From JBBCJM01 sp037190175 (GTDB lineage Bacteria; Pseudomonadota; Alphaproteobacteria; Rhodobacterales; Rhodobacteraceae): a DNA stretch of 16,988 nt. The notes beneath the pieces are model-generated. The model had not been told where the DNA came from and did not search any database. It worked only from the letters and a program-made list of their open reading frames with translations. Shown here in pieces: positions 1 to 7,734 of the stretch (position 1 is its first letter; the number at the start of each line of letters is the position of its first letter). Made by a program: the position numbers and the translations under genes. The stretch is from positions 1-16,988 of the forward strand of contig JBBCJM010000224.1 of NCBI GenBank assembly GCA_037190175.1, given 5' to 3'.

Positions 1-50
1 GCACCCTACTGCATCGCCCGGGGACGTAGGGTGCGTGCTTCGCACGCACC
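1..50. repeat. GTAGGG-type palindromic repeat, with an inverted fragment
   Basis: Bases 30-38 and 42-50 form a perfect 9-bp inverted repeat (GGTGCGTGC, loop TTC, GCACGCACC), preceded by the family head GTA at 26-28. Bases 1-9 (GCACCCTAC) are the exact reverse complement of 26-34, so an inverted partial copy lies just upstream. The same core recurs at 5584-5611. No gene is visible in bases 1-123; rpsM, often next after adk in related genomes, is not reached. The element could act as a bidirectional hairpin or terminator, or be a REP-like mobile palindrome; the latter is inference. Confidence 0.7.
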
Positions 51-79
51 GCCCCGTCACTTCCCGTTCAGAAAGGAGT

Positions 80-101
80 GGCGGGATGAATCCCGCCCTA
101 C
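80..101. repeat. GTAGGG-type palindrome, left member of a head-to-head pair
   Basis: GGCGGGAT (80-87) and ATCCCGCC (90-97) form a perfect 8-bp stem with a 2-nt loop, followed by CTAC, the reverse complement of the family head GTAG. It lies 10 bp from the inverted copy at 112-133. The same 22-bp element, in opposite orientation, recurs at 16799-16820. Confidence 0.75.
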
Positions 102-111
102 ATTCCGGCCC

Positions 112-133
112 GTAGGGCGGGGTTTACCCCGCC
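112..133. repeat. GTAGGG-type palindrome overlapping the adk stop codon
   Basis: The element starts GTAGGG and folds as GGCGGGGT (116-123), loop TT, ACCCCGCC (126-133), a perfect 8-bp stem. The adk stop codon, read on the minus strand, occupies 124-126, so the stop and the last two codons of adk lie inside the palindrome. Together with 80-101 it makes an inverted pair matching the pair at 16770-16820. Confidence 0.75.
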
Positions 134-777
134 GCGTCAAGCACCTTCGCCACCGCCCCGGCCACCGCGTCCACCTCGGCCAGCCCGTCCACCGTGGCGA
201 GCTTGCCCTTGGCGTAGTAATAGCCGATCAGCGGCGAGGTCTTCTTGTAGTATTCCATCAGCCGGGTCTTCAGCGCGTCCTCGTTGTCGTCCGCACGCCG
301 GCGCAGGTCGGTCGAGCCGCAGACGTCGCAGACCCCGGCGACCTTCGTCGGCCTGGTGCGGTCGTGATACACTTCGCCGCAGTTGCCGCAGGTGAACCGG
401 CCGGTGATCCGGGCCACCAGCGCCGCGTCGTCCACCTGCATCTCGATCACCGCGTCCAGCCGCTGCCCGGTGCGCTCCAGCAGGTCGCCCAGGGCATCCG
501 CCTGTTTCAGCGTGCGGGGGAAGCCGTCGAAGATGAAGCCGCCGCCCGCGCCCTGCGCCAGCTTCTCCTCGATCAGGCCGATCACGATCTCGTCGGTGAC
601 CAGTTCGCCCCGCGCCATGACCTCGGCGACCTTGCGGCCCATCTCGGTGCCCGAGGACTTGGCCTCGCGCAGCATGTCGCCGGTGGACAGCTGCACCATC
701 TGCCGTTCGTCCACCAGCCGCTTGGCCTGCGTCCCCTTGCCCGCGCCGGGGGGGCCGAGAAGGATCACGTTGGTCAT
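124..777 (-). CDS. adk: Adenylate kinase (zinc-type LID)
   Basis: Cytosolic nucleotide kinase that interconverts ATP + AMP and 2 ADP. The 217-residue protein is full length for the long-LID bacterial form. The P-loop GPPGAGKGT is at residues 8-16, the NMP-binding region follows from STGDMLR (31-37), and FDGFPRT lies at 83-89. The LID carries four cysteines (130, 133, 150, 153) in two CxxC pairs, the zinc-binding arrangement known in Paracoccus and many Gram-positive enzymes. The ATG at 777 is preceded by GGAGAG on the minus strand. The gene is 43 nt downstream of secY, with a small GCGGG/CCCGC hairpin (796-809) just before the ribosome binding site, so co-transcription with secY is likely. 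The stop codon and last two residues come from a dispersed palindrome (112-133), so the C-terminal tail is probably lineage-specific. Confidence 0.98.
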   Translation of the reverse strand: MTNVILLGPPGAGKGTQAKRLVDERQMVQLSTGDMLREAKSSGTEMGRKVAEVMARGELVTDEIVIGLIEEKLAQGAGGGFIFDGFPRTLKQADALGDLLERTGQRLDAVIEMQVDDAALVARITGRFTCGNCGEVYHDRTRPTKVAGVCDVCGSTDLRRRADDNEDALKTRLMEYYKKTSPLIGYYYAKGKLATVDGLAEVDAVAGAVAKVLDAAG

Positions 778-820
778 TGTCTCTCCTGTCCCTCGGCGGG
801 TTTTCCCGCGCTTTATCGGA

Positions 821-2185
<1,365 letters not shown>

Positions 2186-2297
2186 GCTCGTCAGGACCTC
2201 GCGGGTATCATGGAAGGCGCCGCCAAACCGTTTTCCGGTCGGCGGCGCGGGAAAACCTGGGGCCGATGTAAGCGGTCGGCGGCCCGACCGCAACGCC
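2186..2297 (-). promoter_or_regulatory. Structured rplO-secY intergenic leader
   Basis: This gap is unusually long for the operon. Read on the minus strand it begins with an 8-bp hairpin 6 nt after the rplO stop (2272-2279 with 2284-2291, loop of 4). Two further hairpins share bases and cannot form together: 2217-2224 with 2241-2248 (8 bp) and 2230-2236 with 2250-2256 (GTTTTCC/GGAAAAC, 7 bp). None has a clear U-tract, so simple termination is unlikely; mRNA processing or translational control of secY is possible. Function is inferred. Confidence 0.4.
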
Positions 2298-2768
2298 CTA
2301 TTCGGCCGCAGCCTGCGCCGTGATGAGCGAGCCGCCCGCGGCCTTGACCGCCTCGACCGCCGCGGCCGAGGCTCCGGTGACCTTCAGCGTGACCTTCGAG
2401 GCGATGGCGCCCTTGGCCAGCACCCGGATCCCGTCGCGCTTGCGCGAGGTCAGCCCGGCCGCGACCAGCGCGTCCTCGTCGATCTCCTTGCCGGCGTCGA
2501 GCTTGCCCAGGCCGATGAACTTCTCGATCAGGCCCAGGTTCACCACCGCGTATTCCTTGGCGTTGGGCTTGGTGAAGCCGCGCTTGGGCAGGCGGCGGTA
2601 GAGCGGCATCTGCCCGCCCTCGAACCCGGCCAGCGCCACGCCGGAACGCGAGGTCTGCCCCTTGATGCCGCGGCCGGCGGTCTTGCCCTTGCCCGAGCCC
2701 GGGCCGCGCGCCACGCGCTTCTTCTTGCGGGCGGCGCCGTCGTTGTCCTTCAGTTCGTGCAGTTTCAT
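2298..2768 (-). CDS. rplO: 50S ribosomal protein L15
   Basis: Large-subunit assembly protein bound to 23S rRNA; 156 residues, normal for the family. The N-terminal KLHELKDNDGARKKK-like segment and the Gly/Lys/Arg-rich extension RGPGSGKGKTAGRGIKGQ (21-38) are diagnostic, followed by the globular domain containing RLPKRGF. The ATG at 2768 has AGGAG about 8 nt upstream on the minus strand. In most bacteria rplO directly follows rpmD; here 2.8 kb of accessory genes intervene and a terminator-like hairpin follows rpmD, so rplO probably needs its own promoter (candidate at 2863-2891) or read-through from the GFA gene. Downstream are secY and adk. Confidence 0.98.
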   Translation of the reverse strand: MKLHELKDNDGAARKKKRVARGPGSGKGKTAGRGIKGQTSRSGVALAGFEGGQMPLYRRLPKRGFTKPNAKEYAVVNLGLIEKFIGLGKLDAGKEIDEDALVAAGLTSRKRDGIRVLAKGAIASKVTLKVTGASAAAVEAVKAAGGSLITAQAAAE

Positions 2769-2862
2769 GTCGCTTCTCCTGGGCCGGAAGACCCCCGCCA
2801 GCGACGGATGGGGGCACACGGCATTTCTTGTTTCCGAGTCGGGCACGGGGCCGGACCGGGGG

Positions 2863-2891
2863 CTTCTACGCGCCCAGGGGTCCTGGCGCAA
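2863..2891 (-). promoter_or_regulatory. Candidate sigma-70 promoter for rplO-secY-adk
   Basis: On the minus strand, TTGCGC (2886-2891) and TAGAAG (2863-2868) are separated by exactly 17 bp, which would start transcription near 2856 with a leader of about 88 nt before rplO. It lies just past the GFA stop. A promoter is expected somewhere here because a terminator-like hairpin follows rpmD. The spacer contains a small CCAGG/CCTGG hairpin (2874-2886). The -10 match is modest. Confidence 0.35.
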
Positions 2892-2899
2892 GCCTGCCC

Positions 2900-3283
2900 T
2901 TACTGCGCGTTCTGCGGCAGCCCGTCGGCGATCTCGTAGTAGTCGCCCTTGTCGGCGGTGAAGATGTGGATGTGCAGATGCGTGCCGGTCGGCCCGTCGA
3001 AGGCGCCCATGGCAACCCCGATCCAGTCGCGGTCGGCCGGCGGGTCGAAGAACAGCGAGGCGCCGCAGGTGCCGCAGAACCCGCGCCGCACCTTGGGCGA
3101 CGACTGGTACCACCGCAGATGCTCGCCGCCCCGCAGGGTCAGCGCGGCCCGCTTCACGTCGGCCGAGGCGAAGTAGTGCCCGCTCGACTTGCGGCACCTG
3201 GTGCAGTGGCAGGCATCGGGCGGCGGGATGTCGCCCGCGACGGTGAAGGTGACGGCACCGCAGAGACAGGAACCGTGGTGCAT
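2900..3283 (-). CDS. GFA/CENP-V family zinc-binding protein
   Basis: Small zinc protein of the family named after glutathione-dependent formaldehyde-activating enzyme (Gfa/CENP-V, Mss4-like fold). The 127 residues carry the expected metal ligands: CLC at 6-8, CHCTRC at 25-30 and CGTC at 70-73. The cellular substrate of most members is unknown, so formaldehyde metabolism should not be assumed. The ATG at 3283 has GGAGG 9 nt upstream on the minus strand; a longer reading from 3346 would add 21 low-complexity residues without a better ribosome site. It is read divergently from the AbrB-VapC pair and lies upstream of rplO on the same strand, so read-through into rplO is possible. Confidence 0.9.
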   Translation of the reverse strand: MHHGSCLCGAVTFTVAGDIPPPDACHCTRCRKSSGHYFASADVKRAALTLRGGEHLRWYQSSPKVRRGFCGTCGASLFFDPPADRDWIGVAMGAFDGPTGTHLHIHIFTADKGDYYEIADGLPQNAQ

Positions 3284-3310
3284 GGGCGAGGTCCTCCGGC
3301 TTGCGGGCGC

Positions 3311-3339
3311 GTCATACGGCCGAGCCGTTGGCGACACAA
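3311..3339 (-). promoter_or_regulatory. Candidate promoter for the GFA gene
   Basis: On the minus strand TTGTGT (3334-3339) and TATGAC (3311-3316) are 17 bp apart, placing the start near 3304, about 20 nt ahead of the start codon at 3283. It lies back to back with the AbrB promoter candidate at 3351-3379. Confidence 0.4.
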
Positions 3340-3350
3340 GCGCCACCGGG

Positions 3351-3379
3351 TTGCGGCGGGGCGCGCGGATGGCTATCTT
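3351..3379 (+). promoter_or_regulatory. Candidate promoter for the AbrB-VapC pair
   Basis: TTGCGG (3351-3356) and TATCTT (3374-3379) are 17 bp apart, giving a start near 3386 and a short leader to the ATG at 3408. The -10 overlaps the first unit of a tandem repeat (3376-3398), an arrangement suited to autorepression by the antitoxin. Confidence 0.45.
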
Positions 3380-3398
3380 ACCTCCGTCTTACCCTCCG
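3376..3398 (+). promoter_or_regulatory. Tandem direct repeat, possible AbrB operator
   Basis: TCTTACCTCCG (3376-3386) is followed immediately by TCTTACCCTCCG (3387-3398), identical except for one inserted C. The pair lies between the -10 and the start codon of the AbrB-type antitoxin. Operator function is inferred from position only. Confidence 0.35.
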
Positions 3399-3407
3399 GT
3401 GCCAATC

Positions 3408-3686
3408 ATGCCCCTGCCCACCACCACCGTCTCCACCAAGGGCCAGGTCGTCCTGCCCAAGTCGCTGCGCAAGGCCCGCAACTGGGGCCCCGGAACCCGG
3501 CTGGTGGTCGAGGAACGCCCCGACGGGGTGTTCCTGCGGGCGGTGCAGGACAAGCCCTTCCCCCCGACGACCATCGAAGAGGTGGTGGGGATGCTGAAAT
3601 ATGACGGGCCGCCGCTGACCATCGAAGACATGGATGCCGCCGTCACCGCAGCCATCCTCGAACGGGCCAAGCGTGGCCGCTATTGA
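3408..3686 (+). CDS. AbrB/MazE-type antitoxin
   Basis: Predicted antitoxin and autorepressor with an AbrB/SpoVT swapped-hairpin DNA-binding domain. In the 92-residue product the N-terminal domain (about 5-50) contains VSTKGQVVLPKSLRKA, the typical strand-turn pattern, and the acidic/hydrophobic C-terminal part (about 52-85) is the likely toxin-binding tail. I chose the ATG at 3408, which starts directly before the domain; a longer frame upstream has no domain support. It overlaps the downstream PIN toxin gene by 14 nt, implying translational coupling. AbrB-like antitoxins paired with VapC toxins are well known. Predicted role: neutralise the VapC at 3673-4059 and repress the promoter at 3351-3379. 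Confidence 0.88.
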   Translation: MPLPTTTVSTKGQVVLPKSLRKARNWGPGTRLVVEERPDGVFLRAVQDKPFPPTTIEEVVGMLKYDGPPLTIEDMDAAVTAAILERAKRGRY

Positions 3687-4059
3687 TACCAGCGTCCTCG
3701 TCCGGTTCCTGGCCCAGGACGACCCGGAGCAGGCCGCCCGCGCCCGGGATCTGGTCGAGGGCGAGCCGGTTTGGGTCCCGCTCACCGTGCTGCTGGAGAC
3801 CGAATGGGTGCTGCGCCGCCTGCTCGGCCGGCCCCGGACGCAGATCCTGCAATTGCTGGCGGCCTTCGCCGGGCTGCCGAACGTGACGGTGGAAAACCCC
3901 GCCCGGCTGGCGCAGGCCCTGATGCTGGCCGAAACCGGCATGGATTTCGCCGACGCCCTGCACCTGGCCGCCACGCCCGAGGGCGAGGGCTTCGCCACCT
4001 ATGACGCCGACCTCATCCGGCGGGCGCGGCAGGCCGGGCTGCGGGCCTTCGCGCCCTGA
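3673..4059 (+). CDS. VapC-family PIN-domain ribonuclease toxin
   Basis: Predicted toxin nuclease; VapC proteins cleave tRNA or rRNA using a magnesium site of conserved acidic residues. The 128-residue reading from the GTG at 3673 starts MAAIDTSVLVRFL, exactly at the PIN N-terminus. Candidate catalytic acids are D5, E44, D94 (in DFADALHLA) and D111 or D113 (in TYDADL). An ATG at 3634 would add 13 Ser/Pro-rich residues, but PIN proteins normally begin at the first strand, so the GTG start is preferred. No clear Shine-Dalgarno is visible, fitting coupling to the overlapping antitoxin. Its stop is only 3 nt from the stop of the convergent universal stress gene. Confidence 0.9.
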   Translation: MAAIDTSVLVRFLAQDDPEQAARARDLVEGEPVWVPLTVLLETEWVLRRLLGRPRTQILQLLAAFAGLPNVTVENPARLAQALMLAETGMDFADALHLAATPEGEGFATYDADLIRRARQAGLRAFAP

Positions 4060-4062
4060 GCC

Positions 4063-4512
4063 TCAGCGCACCACCAGCACCGGGATCGCGCTGTGGCTCA
4101 GCACCGCGGTGGTCTGGCTGCCGACCAAGAGCCGCCCCAGCCCCCGCCGCCCGTGCGAGGCCATGACGATCAGTTCGGCGTCCCGCGCCGCCGCGGTCTC
4201 GACGATGGCGTCCGCCGCATGGGCGTTCGGCACGTGCAGCACGTTCACCGCCAGGCCCATCGCCTCGGCCTTGCCCTTCGCCGCGGCCAGCAGGCCCTCG
4301 GCATAGGCCGCCTGCTGTTCGTCGTAGCTGTCGAAGACCTCGGTCCCGATGCCCATCGAGGCGCCGGAAAGGCCGGTATAGTTGGGCAGCGGTTCGGTCA
4401 CGGTCACGATGGTGACCTTCGCCCCCAGCGCCCTGGCCAGCGCCAGCCCGTGGTCCACCCCGCGCTGCGACACCTCGGTCCCGTCGGTGGGAATCAGGAT
4501 ATGGCGGTACAT
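4063..4512 (-). CDS. Universal stress protein (UspA family)
   Basis: Single-domain Usp of 149 residues. It starts MYRHILIPTDGT with the conserved early Asp (D10) and ends with VMASHGRRGLGRLLVGSQT, which fits the ATP-binding pattern (glycine, nine residues, then GS), although the first glycine of that motif is alanine here, a common variant. Members accumulate in stress, stationary phase or oxygen limitation, and many bind ATP; the molecular role is unclear. The ATG at 4512 has AGGAGG 8 nt upstream on the minus strand. An imperfect FNR-type site lies about 60 nt upstream (4571-4584), suggesting oxygen control. It converges on VapC with a 3-nt gap. Confidence 0.93.
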   Translation of the reverse strand: MYRHILIPTDGTEVSQRGVDHGLALARALGAKVTIVTVTEPLPNYTGLSGASMGIGTEVFDSYDEQQAAYAEGLLAAAKGKAEAMGLAVNVLHVPNAHAADAIVETAAARDAELIVMASHGRRGLGRLLVGSQTTAVLSHSAIPVLVVR

Positions 4513-4570
4513 CTGCGATTCCTCCTGCTGCTGCCCCGGGCATGATGGCCGATTTTCCCTGCGGCGTAAC

Positions 4571-4584
4571 CTGACCGCGATCAA
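4571..4584. promoter_or_regulatory. Candidate FNR/FnrL-type binding site
   Basis: On the minus strand this reads TTGATCGCGGTCAG: one perfect FNR half-site (TTGAT), a 4-nt spacer and an imperfect second half (GTCAG against ATCAA). A site at -41.5 of the usp promoter would place the start near 4536, with CATCAT at 4543-4548 as a weak -10. It sits between the divergent usp and 54-residue ORF, so it could serve either. Confidence 0.35.
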
Positions 4585-4644
4585 TGCGCAGGAACAAGCC
4601 GCAGGCCCCGGGGGTTCAACCCGCATCGAGCAAGGAGGAAGACC

Positions 4645-4809
4645 ATGAAGACGCGCGAGGAAAGACGGACCGATCCCGAGGTCGTGCGCGAGAAGGCCCG
4701 GAAACAGGGCACCCCCGAGCCTGCCATCCCCCGCGGCCGCAAGCCCGACACCGCGATGTGCGAGGACAGGGACCGCCCGGGCATGGTGGACAAGAGCGAG
4801 GATTGCTGA
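4645..4809 (+). CDS. Small hydrophilic protein, 54 residues, unknown
   Basis: A short ORF with a strong Shine-Dalgarno: AAGGAGGA ends 5 nt before the ATG. The predicted product is highly charged, beginning MKTREERRTDPEVVREKARK and ending KSEDC, with a Pro/Arg-rich middle (about 23-35) and two cysteines (39 and 54). No membrane segment, signal peptide or recognised domain is visible, and disorder is likely. It is transcribed divergently from the universal stress gene across a region with a possible FNR site, and its stop is 4 nt from the stop of the convergent FitB gene. Function unknown. The ribosome site and coding-like composition support a real gene; without comparative data it remains a candidate. 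Confidence 0.6.
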   Translation: MKTREERRTDPEVVREKARKQGTPEPAIPRGRKPDTAMCEDRDRPGMVDKSEDC

Positions 4810-4813
4810 GGGG

Positions 4814-5233
4814 CTATTCCTCCCACGGATTGACCACCTCGATCCCGCAACCCGCGAAATCCCTGACGTTCCGGGTGGCGAGGGATGCACCTGCCGTCCG
4901 GGCTATCGCCGCGATCTGGCAGTCGGCCTGGGCGATCTGCCGGCCCGCGGCGCGGCGGGCAGCGAGGATGACGGCATAGGCGCGGGCCGCCGCGCTGTCG
5001 AAGGGCAGGACGCGGCCGGCGAAGTCCTGCTCGATCATCGCCACGATGGCTGCGGTCAGTTGGGCGCGGCGGCGCCCCTCCGGGAGGAGCGCGGCCCCGC
5101 CAAGCAACTCCGCCTCTGTGACCGCCGACAGGACGAGATCGCTTGCCGTCTGCCGGTCGAACCAGTCGAGAACCGCCGGGTCGGGCTGCGGCCGCATCAG
5201 TTCCGAAATGACGTTGGTGTCGATCAGGATCAT
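4814..5233 (-). CDS. fitB: FitB-like PIN-domain toxin (VapC superfamily)
   Basis: Predicted toxin nuclease of the FitB branch of VapC. The 139-residue product begins MILIDTNVISELMRP and contains AGRVLPFD (72-79), ATRN (119-122) and the C-terminal NPWE, all hallmark FitB segments. Candidate metal-site acids D5, E42 and D104 are present, with N122/D125 near the fourth position, so the nuclease appears intact. Its ATG overlaps the antitoxin stop by 4 nt (ATGA), indicating coupled translation. It is not close to the VapC at 3673-4059; the two PIN toxins use different antitoxin families (ribbon-helix-helix here, AbrB there). Confidence 0.93.
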   Translation of the reverse strand: MILIDTNVISELMRPQPDPAVLDWFDRQTASDLVLSAVTEAELLGGAALLPEGRRRAQLTAAIVAMIEQDFAGRVLPFDSAAARAYAVILAARRAAGRQIAQADCQIAAIARTAGASLATRNVRDFAGCGIEVVNPWEE

Positions 5234-5472
5234 TCGAAATCCGGCAGCGGCCGCATGGCGTCGCGCTGCGGCAGGTCGAGATCGACCCCGCCCAGCGCCG
5301 CGAACCGCGCATGGATCGCCCGGCCGATCCTTTCCGGCGCGGCGGGGCGGCCCACGGCTTGGCGCAGGATGTGGCGCACCTCATCCTCCATCGACCGCCC
5401 ATGCCGCGCGGCCCGCAGCCGCAGGCCCTGCTTCACGGCCTCGTCCAGATTGCGGATCGTGATGTTCGCCAT
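5230..5472 (-). CDS. fitA: FitA-like ribbon-helix-helix antitoxin
   Basis: Predicted antitoxin and autorepressor. The 80-residue protein opens with MANITIRNLDEAVKQGLRLR, an Arc/MetJ-type ribbon-helix-helix (about 2-40), and has the FitA-type feature GRSMEDEVRHIL (25-36); the C-terminal half would wrap the FitB toxin. The ATG at 5472 is preceded by GGGAGG about 6 nt upstream on the minus strand. A 17-bp perfect palindrome (5508-5524), whose half-site matches the one I recall for Neisseria FitA, overlaps the predicted promoter 36 nt upstream. The gene begins about 78 nt past the terminator that closes the rpmD block, so it is likely an independent unit. Confidence 0.92.
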   Translation of the reverse strand: MANITIRNLDEAVKQGLRLRAARHGRSMEDEVRHILRQAVGRPAAPERIGRAIHARFAALGGVDLDLPQRDAMRPLPDFE

Positions 5473-5496
5473 GATGGGCCTCCCGGCTGTGGCCCA

Positions 5497-5525
5497 GATG
5501 TATGCGATGATAGCATTGCTATCAA
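5497..5525 (-). promoter_or_regulatory. Candidate fitAB promoter with 17-bp palindromic operator
   Basis: The perfect palindrome TGATAGCATTGCTATCA occupies 5508-5524. On the minus strand its edge supplies a -35 of TTGATA (5520-5525), and TACATC (5497-5502) is a -10 candidate 17 bp away, so a bound repressor would block the -35 and spacer. The half-site TGCTATCA is the one I recall for the Neisseria gonorrhoeae FitA operator, although the order and spacing of half-sites differ here. Confidence 0.65.
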
Positions 5526-5550
5526 GGCTCGGCGCCCCCGCAAAAAGAAA

Positions 5551-5577
5551 ACGCCCCGGTCATCCCGGGGCGTCTTT
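5551..5577 (-). terminator. Intrinsic terminator after the rpmD block
   Basis: ACGCCCCGG (5551-5559) and CCGGGGCGT (5565-5573) form a perfect 9-bp stem with a 5-nt loop. On the minus strand the stem is followed by TTTTCTTTTTG, a strong U-rich tail. It lies about 35 nt after the rpmD stop and would end the rpmC-to-rpmD transcript before fitAB and rplO. Confidence 0.8.
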
Positions 5578-5583
5578 CAGGGT

Positions 5584-5611
5584 GTAGGGTGCGTGATCTC
5601 ACGCACCCTAC
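5584..5611. repeat. GTAGGG-type palindrome touching the rpmD stop codon
   Basis: GTAGGGTGCGTGA (5584-5596) and TCACGCACCCTAC (5599-5611) form a perfect 13-bp stem with a 2-nt loop, the longest in the family. Base 5611 is also the last base of the rpmD stop codon. It sits between rpmD and the terminator. The core matches the copy at 26-50. Confidence 0.8.
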
Positions 5612-5802
5612 TACCCCCGCTCCTCGATGATCTTCACCAGGTGCGGGATCTTGTTCACCATGCCGCGGACGGACGGGGTGTCCTCCAGTTCGCGGGTGCG
5701 GCGGATCTTGCCCAGGCCCAGGCCCTTCAGGGTCTGCGCCTGGATCTCGGGGCGGCGGTTGGCCGAGGCCACCTGCTGCACGACGATGGTCTTCTTCGAC
5801 AT
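5611..5802 (-). CDS. rpmD: 50S ribosomal protein L30
   Basis: Small large-subunit protein, 63 residues, of normal bacterial size (no long eukaryotic-type extension). It begins MSKKTIVVQQVASANRR and contains LKGLGLGKI and the typical MVNKIPHLVKI near the end. A GTG directly before the ATG could extend it by one residue; the ATG at 5802 is preferred because AAGGAG lies 8 nt upstream on the minus strand. It is 12 nt downstream of rpsE and is the last gene of the middle ribosomal block: its stop abuts a dispersed palindrome and a terminator follows. The usual next gene, rplO, is 2.8 kb away. Confidence 0.97.
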   Translation of the reverse strand: MSKKTIVVQQVASANRRPEIQAQTLKGLGLGKIRRTRELEDTPSVRGMVNKIPHLVKIIEERG

Positions 5803-5814
5803 CACCGGAACTCC

Positions 5815-6396
5815 TTACGCTTCGGCCGGCGCGGGCGCCGCCTCGGCCTCGGGCTTGCGCAGGATCTCGGCCACCTTCTTGCCGCGGCGGGCCGCGACCA
5901 TCCGGGGGCTCGATTCCTTCTTCAGCGCGTCGACCGTGGCGCGGATCATGTTGTAGGGGTTCTGCGAGCCGATGGACTTCGCCACCACGTCCTGCAGCCC
6001 CAGCATCTCGAACACCGCGCGCATCGGGCCGCCGGCGATGATGCCGGTCCCCGCGACGGCGGTGCGCATCACCACCTTGCCCGCGCCGTGGCGGCCTTCC
6101 ATGTCGTGGTGCAGGGTGCGGCCGTCGCGCAGCGGCACCCGGATCAGCGACCTTTTGGCCTGTTCGGTGGCCTTGCGGATCGCCTCGGGCACTTCCTTGG
6201 CCTTGCCCTTGCCGAAGCCCACGCGGCCGCGCTGGTCGCCCACCACGACGAGCGCGGCGAAGCCGAACCGCTTGCCGCCCTTCACCGTCTTCGACACCCG
6301 GTTGATCGCGACCAGACGGTCGGCGAATTCCGGCGTCTCCTCGCGCTCGCGACGATCGTCGCCCCGGCGCTCGCGGCGGTTTTCACGTTCTGCCAT
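5815..6396 (-). CDS. rpsE: 30S ribosomal protein S5
   Basis: Small-subunit protein near the mRNA entry site, involved in decoding fidelity; 193 residues. After a charged N-terminal extension (Arg/Glu-rich, about 1-25) comes the double-stranded-RNA-binding-like S5 domain with FGFAALVVVGDQRGRVGFG, then the C-terminal fold with GGPMRAVFEMLG and SQNPYNMIRAT. The C-terminus is Ala/Pro/Glu-rich, a common alphaproteobacterial extension. The gene starts 11 nt after the rplR stop and is followed 12 nt later by rpmD. Confidence 0.98.
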   Translation of the reverse strand: MAERENRRERRGDDRREREETPEFADRLVAINRVSKTVKGGKRFGFAALVVVGDQRGRVGFGKGKAKEVPEAIRKATEQAKRSLIRVPLRDGRTLHHDMEGRHGAGKVVMRTAVAGTGIIAGGPMRAVFEMLGLQDVVAKSIGSQNPYNMIRATVDALKKESSPRMVAARRGKKVAEILRKPEAEAAPAPAEA

Positions 6397-6407
6397 CTGT
6401 CACTCTC

Positions 6408-6767
6408 CTAGAACTTCAGGCCGCCTTCACGGGCAGCATCGGCCAGGGCCTTGATCTTCCCGTGAAAGAGGAAACCGCCGCGGTCGAAGTAGCACTCTTC
6501 CACGCCCGCGGCCTTGGCCCGTTCGGCGATCGCCGAACCGACCTTGGCCGAAGCCTCGACGTTGTTCTTGCCCACGAAGCCCAGCCCCTTTTCCAGCGAC
6601 GAGGCGGCGGCGACGGTCACGCCCTTGGCATCGTCGATCAGCTGGACGGAGATGTTCTTGTTGGAGCGGTGGACCGACAGGCGCAGGCGCCCGGCGGCAA
6701 CCGCCTTCAGTTTGTTCCGCACGCGCAGGCGGCGCTTCTGGAACAGCTCTCGCTTGGTGTTCGCCAT
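6408..6767 (-). CDS. rplR: 50S ribosomal protein L18
   Basis: 5S rRNA-binding protein of the central protuberance, acting with L5 and L25. The 119-residue product starts MANTKRELFQKRRLRVRNKL, a basic N-terminus expected to contact 5S rRNA, and ends with the characteristic FDRGGFLFHGKIKALADAAR region. I chose the ATG at 6767; a longer open frame upstream overlaps rplF and lacks family similarity. It lies 14 nt after rplF and 11 nt before rpsE. Confidence 0.98.
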   Translation of the reverse strand: MANTKRELFQKRRLRVRNKLKAVAAGRLRLSVHRSNKNISVQLIDDAKGVTVAAASSLEKGLGFVGKNNVEASAKVGSAIAERAKAAGVEECYFDRGGFLFHGKIKALADAAREGGLKF

Positions 6768-6781
6768 TGTCCTCGCGCCCC

Positions 6782-7315
6782 TTACTTCTTCTTGCCTTCC
6801 TTGCGGAAGACGAACTCGCCCTTGTAGCGGATGCCCTTGCCCTTGTAGGGCTCGGGCCGCCGCCAGTCGCGGATGTTCGCCGCGACCTGGCCGACCTGCT
6901 GCTCGTCGATGCCCTCGACGGTGATCTCGGTCGGCTTGGCGGAGGTGACGGTCACCCCCTTGGGCACTTCGAAGTTCACTTCGTGGCTGTAGCCCACCGA
7001 GAGCTTCAGCGTGTTGCCGGCGACCGCGGCGCGGTAGCCCACGCCCTGGATCTCCAGCTCCTTCTTGAAGCCGGTGGAGACGCCGGTCACCAGGTTCGCC
7101 ACCATGGACCGGGCCAGGCCCCACTGCTGGCGCGCGCGCTTGGACGTGCCGCGGGGGGTCACCTTGACCTCGGCGCCGTCGATGGTCAGCGTCACGTCGT
7201 CGGTGGCGGTGAAGCTGCGGGTGCCCTTGGGCCCCTTCACCTCGATGGTCTGGCCCGAGACGGTGGCGGTCACGCCCTTGGCCAGCGGGACGGGTTTCTT
7301 GCCGATACGAGACAT
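6782..7315 (-). CDS. rplF: 50S ribosomal protein L6
   Basis: Large-subunit protein near the factor-binding site and sarcin-ricin loop; 177 residues with the usual two-fold repeated fold. It starts MSRIGKKPVPLAKGV and contains the C-terminal signature EPYKGKGIRYKGEFVFRKEG-type segment. A reading from 7381 would add 22 residues inside rpsH and is rejected; the ATG at 7315 has GAGG 4-8 nt upstream. It is 10 nt downstream of rpsH. Confidence 0.98.
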   Translation of the reverse strand: MSRIGKKPVPLAKGVTATVSGQTIEVKGPKGTRSFTATDDVTLTIDGAEVKVTPRGTSKRARQQWGLARSMVANLVTGVSTGFKKELEIQGVGYRAAVAGNTLKLSVGYSHEVNFEVPKGVTVTSAKPTEITVEGIDEQQVGQVAANIRDWRRPEPYKGKGIRYKGEFVFRKEGKKK

Positions 7316-7325
7316 TTCCCCCTCC

Positions 7326-7724
7326 TCAGAACACGGTGCAGAGCACTTCGCCGCCCACGTTCTGGGCGCGGGCATTGGCATCGGACATCACGCCCTTCGG
7401 GGTCGACACGATGGACACGCCCAGCCCGTTGCGGACCTGGGGGATATCCTTCACGCCCATGTAGACGCGGCGGCCGGGCTTGGACACCCGCTGCACGGTG
7501 CGGATCGCCGGCTCGCCCTCGAAGTATTTCAGCGAGATCACCAGTTCGCCCTGGCCGTTGTCGGTATCCTTGCGCTCGTAGCCGCGGATGTAGCCCTCGG
7601 ACTGCAGCACGTCCAGCACCCAGGCCCGCAGCTTCGACGCCGGGGAGGAGACGGTGGACTTGCCGCGCAGCTGGGCGTTGCGGATGCGGGTCAGCAGATC
7701 GCCGAGAGGATCGTTCACAGACAT
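7326..7724 (-). CDS. rpsH: 30S ribosomal protein S8
   Basis: Small-subunit primary 16S rRNA-binding protein; in E. coli it also represses the spc operon by binding near rplE. The 132 residues begin MSVNDPLGDLLTRIRNAQL and end with the family signature VLSDANAR-like MSDANARAQNVGGEVLCTVF. It starts 10 nt after rpsN and ends 10 nt before rplF. No obvious copy of the E. coli S8 mRNA target was recognised near rplE, though this was not tested by folding. Confidence 0.98.
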   Translation of the reverse strand: MSVNDPLGDLLTRIRNAQLRGKSTVSSPASKLRAWVLDVLQSEGYIRGYERKDTDNGQGELVISLKYFEGEPAIRTVQRVSKPGRRVYMGVKDIPQVRNGLGVSIVSTPKGVMSDANARAQNVGGEVLCTVF

Positions 7725-7734
7725 CTCGACCTCC